A DNA stretch of 17,061 bases. Origin: Labilithrix luteola (lineage in GTDB: Bacteria > Myxococcota_A > Polyangia > Polyangiales > Polyangiaceae). The number at the start of each line of letters is the position of its first letter. The first letter of the stretch is position 1. Shown one piece after another: positions 14,517-17,061 of the stretch. The translations under genes and the position numbers were made by a program. The stretch spans positions 1-17,061 of the forward strand of contig JAMFST010000623.1 of the NCBI GenBank assembly GCA_026225435.1, written 5' to 3'. Under the pieces are notes generated by a model. It worked only from the letters and a program-made list of their open reading frames with translations. It was not told the DNA's origin and did not search any database.

Positions 14517-15075
14517 GAACCAGCTCGTCGCAGAGCGCCAGGAGCTCCCGCTCCGACCGGTCCTGCAACGGCCCCGAGGAGCCGAGCACGGCGAGCCCGT
14601 GCAGCGCGGGCCACACCAGGTGCTCGGCGTTCGGGCGGGAGCGCGCGGGCATCACACCGCGAGTCACCGCCTCGTCGAGGAGCTCGGTCAAGATCACGTA
14701 GGGGCGCAGGTTCGCCGGCGTGTCCGGCCGATCCCCCTGCGCGAAAGCGACCGCGAAGCGATGCGGCTCCTCGCGCGCCCAGGAGACGTACCCCCGGCCG
14801 AGCGCCACCACCCGCCCCGGCACGTCCGCCACCGGCACACGCGCGACGCGCCGCTGGACCGCTGCGGCCAGCCTGTCCAGGGCTCGCGCCGCCAGCGCAT
14901 CGAGGAGCGCGTTGCGATCGGCGAAGTGGTGATACGCCGCGCTCGGGGCGACCCCCACGCTCGTCGCCACCTGCCGCAAGCTGATCTCCGCCGCGCCCCG
15001 GTCCTCGAGGAGCGCATCCGCCGCGTCCAGGAGCGCCTGGGCGAGGTTGCCGTGGTGGTACTCCTTCGCGCGCAT
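14479..15075 (-). CDS. TetR-family transcriptional regulator (WHG-type C-terminal domain)
   Basis: A 198-residue repressor-type regulator. The N-terminal HTH (about 8-54) shows the pattern NLAQALLDAADALLEDRG, ISLRQVATSVGVAPSAAYHHFADRNALLDAL. The C-terminal ligand domain contains VWPALHGLAVL near 154-164, the W-x-x-x-HG pattern of the WHG-type TetR C-terminal family. The ATG at 15075 is preferred: the alternative ATG at 15126 would run the coding region into the promoter elements described below. It is divergent from the inositol-monophosphatase-like gene at 15174, with a palindrome in the spacer that it probably binds. It overlaps the end of the patatin gene by 38 bp, tail to tail. The ligand is unknown. 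Confidence 0.9.
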   Translation of the reverse strand: MRAKEYHHGNLAQALLDAADALLEDRGAAEISLRQVATSVGVAPSAAYHHFADRNALLDALAARALDRLAAAVQRRVARVPVADVPGRVVALGRGYVSWAREEPHRFAVAFAQGDRPDTPANLRPYVILTELLDEAVTRGVMPARSRPNAEHLVWPALHGLAVLGSSGPLQDRSERELLALCDELVLTLLAGLRARGS

Positions 15076-15093
15076 CTCCGGCGACTGTAGCCC

Positions 15094-15121
15094 TTGACCC
15101 GGCAACGCCGCGCGGTACAAG
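15094..15121 (+). promoter_or_regulatory. Candidate sigma-70 promoter for the inositol-monophosphatase-like gene
   Basis: TTGACC (15094-15099), a 16-bp spacer and TACAAG (15116-15121) approximate -35 and -10 hexamers on the plus strand. Transcription would start near 15128, just before the palindrome at 15135-15149. The -10 match is modest, but the position is right. It also argues for the shorter TetR start at 15075. Confidence 0.45.
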
Positions 15122-15134
15122 TGCATCTCATTAA

Positions 15135-15149
15135 CTGAACACCGTTCAG
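15135..15149. promoter_or_regulatory. Probable TetR operator (perfect 6-3-6 palindrome)
   Basis: CTGAAC-ACC-GTTCAG is a perfect inverted repeat with 6-bp arms and a 3-bp centre, lying between the divergent TetR and inositol-monophosphatase-like genes. The TGAAC-N3-GTTCA core is a form often seen for TetR-family autoregulatory sites. It lies just downstream of the candidate promoter, where binding would block transcription. Confidence 0.72.
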
Positions 15150-15163
15150 ATTGAGCACGACCT

Positions 15164-15167
15164 GGAG
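15164..15167 (+). promoter_or_regulatory. Shine-Dalgarno site of the inositol-monophosphatase-like gene
   Basis: GGAG six nucleotides before the ATG at 15174, which fixes the start of that gene. Confidence 0.65.
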
Positions 15168-15173
15168 ACGACG

Positions 15174-15974
15174 ATGAACGACAGCGACCTTCTTCTCGAG
15201 ATGACCACCCTGGCCACCAGCATCGGCCGCGATGTGGCGAGCGCGCCTCCGCCGCCGCCGTTTCGCACCATGGCCGAGCTGCGCAGGGTGTTCGACGCCA
15301 TCGACGAGCCGCTCGGGCAGCGCATGGTCGAGCGGCTCCACCTGCTCCGGCCGGAAGCCGCGGTGGGTGACGAGCTCGACGGCGAGCAGCTGCCCGAGCA
15401 CGGTGAGGTGTGGGTCGTCGACGCCATCGACGGCGCCATCCAGTACCTCCACGGCCACCCGGAGTGGTGCGTCAGCGTCGCCTTGGTGCGAGACCGCGCT
15501 CCGGTGGCGGCCGTGCTGCACAGCCCTTCGCTCGGCGCGACCTACGCGGCAGCCGCGGGGCGTGGAGCGACGCGCAACGGTCAGCCAATCGCGCCGGCAA
15601 CCAAGACCGATCTCGGCGTCGCGCTCGCAGGGACCAGCCAGCCGCCGTTCGTCGCGCGCTTTCCCGAGGTGGTGCGCCTCGCCGGCGCGTCGTTGAGCGC
15701 GATGCTCGGCGGCGTGGGGGCGGTGCGAAACCTCGGAGCGACCGCCTGGCAGGTGGCGGACGTGGGCAGCGGACGCCTCGACGCGTTCTGGCAGTACGGG
15801 GTCGACGACGTGAACCTCCTCGGGGCGACGCTCATCGCGCGCGAGGCCGGAGCGGCGGTCACCGACGCGACGGGATGCGCCTGGCGAGCCGGCGCGAGCA
15901 GCGTCCTCGTCGCTGCGCCGTCCCTGCAGCCGGAGCTCCTCGCGCTCCTCCGCTACTGCAGCTCGAGCACGTAG
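15174..15974 (+). CDS. Inositol monophosphatase-family protein, divergent metal motifs
   Basis: A 266-residue member of the Mg-dependent sugar/inositol phosphatase superfamily. The first metal motif is WVVDAIDGAIQYLHG (Asp83, Asp86; canonical D-P-L-D-G-T), with the preceding acidic residue in GDELDGE (Glu67 region). WCVSVALVRD, the middle strand pattern and RNLGATAWQVADVGSGRLDAFW (185-206) are typical of the fold. The second motif, normally W-D-x-x-A-G, reads D-D-V-N-L-L-G here. Ungapped alignment to that motif puts Asn214 at the usual Asp, although Asp211/Asp212 are close by. I recall a subfamily with DDxNLL, so this is likely a known variant with possibly different substrate. The ATG at 15174 has a clear ribosome-binding site. 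It is probably repressed by the adjacent TetR protein. Its end overlaps the next gene by 22 bp. Confidence 0.85.
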   Translation: MNDSDLLLEMTTLATSIGRDVASAPPPPPFRTMAELRRVFDAIDEPLGQRMVERLHLLRPEAAVGDELDGEQLPEHGEVWVVDAIDGAIQYLHGHPEWCVSVALVRDRAPVAAVLHSPSLGATYAAAAGRGATRNGQPIAPATKTDLGVALAGTSQPPFVARFPEVVRLAGASLSAMLGGVGAVRNLGATAWQVADVGSGRLDAFWQYGVDDVNLLGATLIAREAGAAVTDATGCAWRAGASSVLVAAPSLQPELLALLRYCSSST

Positions 15975-17061
15975 TTGTCGCACCCCGCCGGCGACGCGTC
16001 GTCCATGCCGACCCGGTTCTTCGTCGGGCAGCCCGAGGCATCGTGGGTGTCGGTCCGCAGGAGCGTCACCCCTCGCCCCGCGAGCCCGTCGTACTCGCTG
16101 ACGATGTCGGCGTCCGGCAAGACGACGCCGCTGTACGCGTGCGGGCCCGCGCTCAGCAACGCGAACCGCGGCGCGCTCCCCGGGAACACCGCGTCGACGA
16201 AGGCCGCGCGGCTCGACGTCTCCGATCCGTGGTGGCCGACCTGCAGCACGTCCACCGCCAGCTCGCTCGCGTGCGTCGCGAGCAGCTGCCCCTCGATGTC
16301 GCCGGCGCTCGAGGCCGGCACCTCGCGCTCCCCCGCCTCGGCGTCACCCGCCAGCAGCACCGCGTGCGCGCCGAGCGTGAGGCGGAGGACGGTCGAGTTC
16401 TTGTTGATGTCCTCCGGATAGAGCGCTCCGTCGGCGTGGAGCACCTTGAACAAGGCGCCCGCCCCGAGCTCCGCGACGTCGTTCTCGGCGAACTGCGACC
16501 ACCCCGGACGCGCCTTGCGCGCCGTCACCGTGTGGTAGCTGAGCCCCGCCACCGCGCTCACCGCGGCGGTGAATTCCCGGTACTCCGGCGACGGATAGTC
16601 CGCGCCCGGATCCCACACGTTGCGGACGGCGTAGCAATGCAGGACGTCACGCATCATCGAGATGTGGTCCTGGTGCGCATGCGACAGGACGAGGTGGTCG
16701 ATCGTCTTGGTCCCTTGCGCCGGGTTGTACATCCATCCATCCCCCTTGGGCACGCACTCCGGCCCGCCCGACGGCCCGAGCGCCGCGTACAGGTAGGCGA
16801 GCAGCCGGTTCTCGTTCCCCGGCGCGGCGCCCACCGGCTTGTCGTCGTCGTTGGAGCCCGCGTCGTAGAGCATCGTGAAGTCGGCCCCCTGGACGAGGAC
16901 GCTCAGTCCCGTGCCGACGTCGATCATCTGCAGCCGGTAGGACCCTGCGGACGGCGGCGCCGCGGGGACGTCCGCCGACGCCGAGACGAGCACCGCGGTC
17001 ACCCCCCCACTGGCGCTGGAGAGCGCCTCGCCGGTCGTCGACGACGACGTGGCCGAGGACG
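15953..17061 (-). CDS. Exported ComEC/Rec2-type metallo-beta-lactamase-fold protein (5' end outside window)
   Basis: The frame is open up to the window edge, so the gene start lies beyond 17061. The visible N-terminus is a Ser/Thr/Ala-rich linker, as expected after a signal peptide that is not in view. From about 16940 downward the metallo-beta-lactamase fold begins (RLQMIDVGTGLSVLVQ, LYDAGS). The metal motif HAHQDH is encoded at 16664-16681, followed by LLAGDAE and VLQVGHHGSETSS further on. This order matches the competence-protein ComEC C-terminal domain and its stand-alone relatives, which are phosphodiesterase-like hydrolases. Two cysteines near the C-terminus and one in the PECVPKGDGW loop suggest an exported, disulfide-containing protein (inference). 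A GTG at 17002 could serve as a start but would give no signal peptide. The tail overlaps the inositol-monophosphatase gene by 22 bp. Confidence 0.86.
   Translation of the reverse strand, partial: SSATSSSTTGEALSSASGGVTAVLVSASADVPAAPPSAGSYRLQMIDVGTGLSVLVQGADFTMLYDAGSNDDDKPVGAAPGNENRLLAYLYAALGPSGGPECVPKGDGWMYNPAQGTKTIDHLVLSHAHQDHISMMRDVLHCYAVRNVWDPGADYPSPEYREFTAAVSAVAGLSYHTVTARKARPGWSQFAENDVAELGAGALFKVLHADGALYPEDINKNSTVLRLTLGAHAVLLAGDAEAGEREVPASSAGDIEGQLLATHASELAVDVLQVGHHGSETSSRAAFVDAVFPGSAPRFALLSAGPHAYSGVVLPDADIVSEYDGLAGRGVTLLRTDTHDASGCPTKNRVGMDDASPAGCDNYVLELQ

Noticed and set aside
13274..14701. A 475-codon plus-strand open frame overlapping the patatin-like gene in another frame
   Set aside because: The patatin frame has the family motifs; this frame is Arg-rich and motif-free.
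15076..15126. Earlier ATG at 15126 for the TetR gene
   Set aside because: It would place the candidate promoter of the divergent gene inside the coding region, and the extra 17 residues do not look conserved.
17002..17008. Seven-C run near the right edge as a phase-variation tract
   Set aside because: Too short and in a linker-encoding stretch of very GC-rich DNA; other seven-base G runs (for example 3043-3049) occur inside ordinary genes.
1..17061. CRISPR array, tRNA, rRNA, insertion sequence or attachment site
   Set aside because: I looked for regularly spaced repeats, tRNA-like cloverleaf sequence, transposase-like coding and terminal inverted repeats with flanking duplications, and saw none.

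Overview
The window is about 70% G+C, with densely packed genes, strong third-position GC bias and no tRNA, rRNA, CRISPR or insertion sequence that I can recognise. The mix of very GC-rich coding, a small Ala/Asp-rich lipoprotein with few other features, a signal-peptide protein with a transmembrane hairpin of the kind found in Polyangia-type myxobacteria, a DUF2293 protein and many one-component regulators fits a large-genome soil bacterium. My best guess is Myxococcota (Polyangia), but this rests on gene style and not on a marker gene.

Left part (1-3615): a LysR regulator (minus strand, C-terminus cut by the window edge) is divergent from a short-chain dehydrogenase. That gene meets, tail to tail, a ketopantoate-reductase-fold protein that appears to lack the catalytic lysine. 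This in turn is divergent from a second LysR regulator. So there are two regulator/oxidoreductase pairs back to back.

Middle-left (3625-6738, all minus strand): a possible four-gene run reads, in transcription order, secreted esterase lipoprotein with an extra C-terminal domain, DUF2293 protein, exported two-TM protein, and a 55-residue lipoprotein too small for most gene callers. The last two are 6 bp apart.

Middle (6822-11881, all minus strand): an AraC regulator 10 bp upstream of a quinone-oxidoreductase-like MDR enzyme (a third regulator/oxidoreductase pair), a GNAT acetyltransferase with a clear Shine-Dalgarno site, a hypothetical cytosolic protein, and a GT-C-like membrane protein. The 284 bp between that protein and the next gene holds the broken-off 3' end of an AraC regulator gene, which I call a pseudogene.

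Right part (12166-17061): a PaaI-like thioesterase is followed directly (0 bp) by a glutathione S-transferase and then a patatin-like lipase with an atypical nucleophile elbow. It overlaps tail to tail with a TetR regulator. The TetR gene is divergent from an inositol-monophosphatase-family gene, and the spacer between them holds a perfect 15-bp inverted repeat just downstream of a plausible sigma-70 promoter. The window ends in an exported ComEC-type metallo-beta-lactamase-fold protein whose N-terminus lies outside the window.

I did not find a defence, secretion, biosynthetic or mobile system. Most of the window is ordinary accessory metabolism and regulation. The points most worth following up are the AraC remnant, the TetR operator architecture, the small lipoprotein/TM-hairpin pair, the fused domain on the esterase, and the enzymes with altered catalytic motifs.
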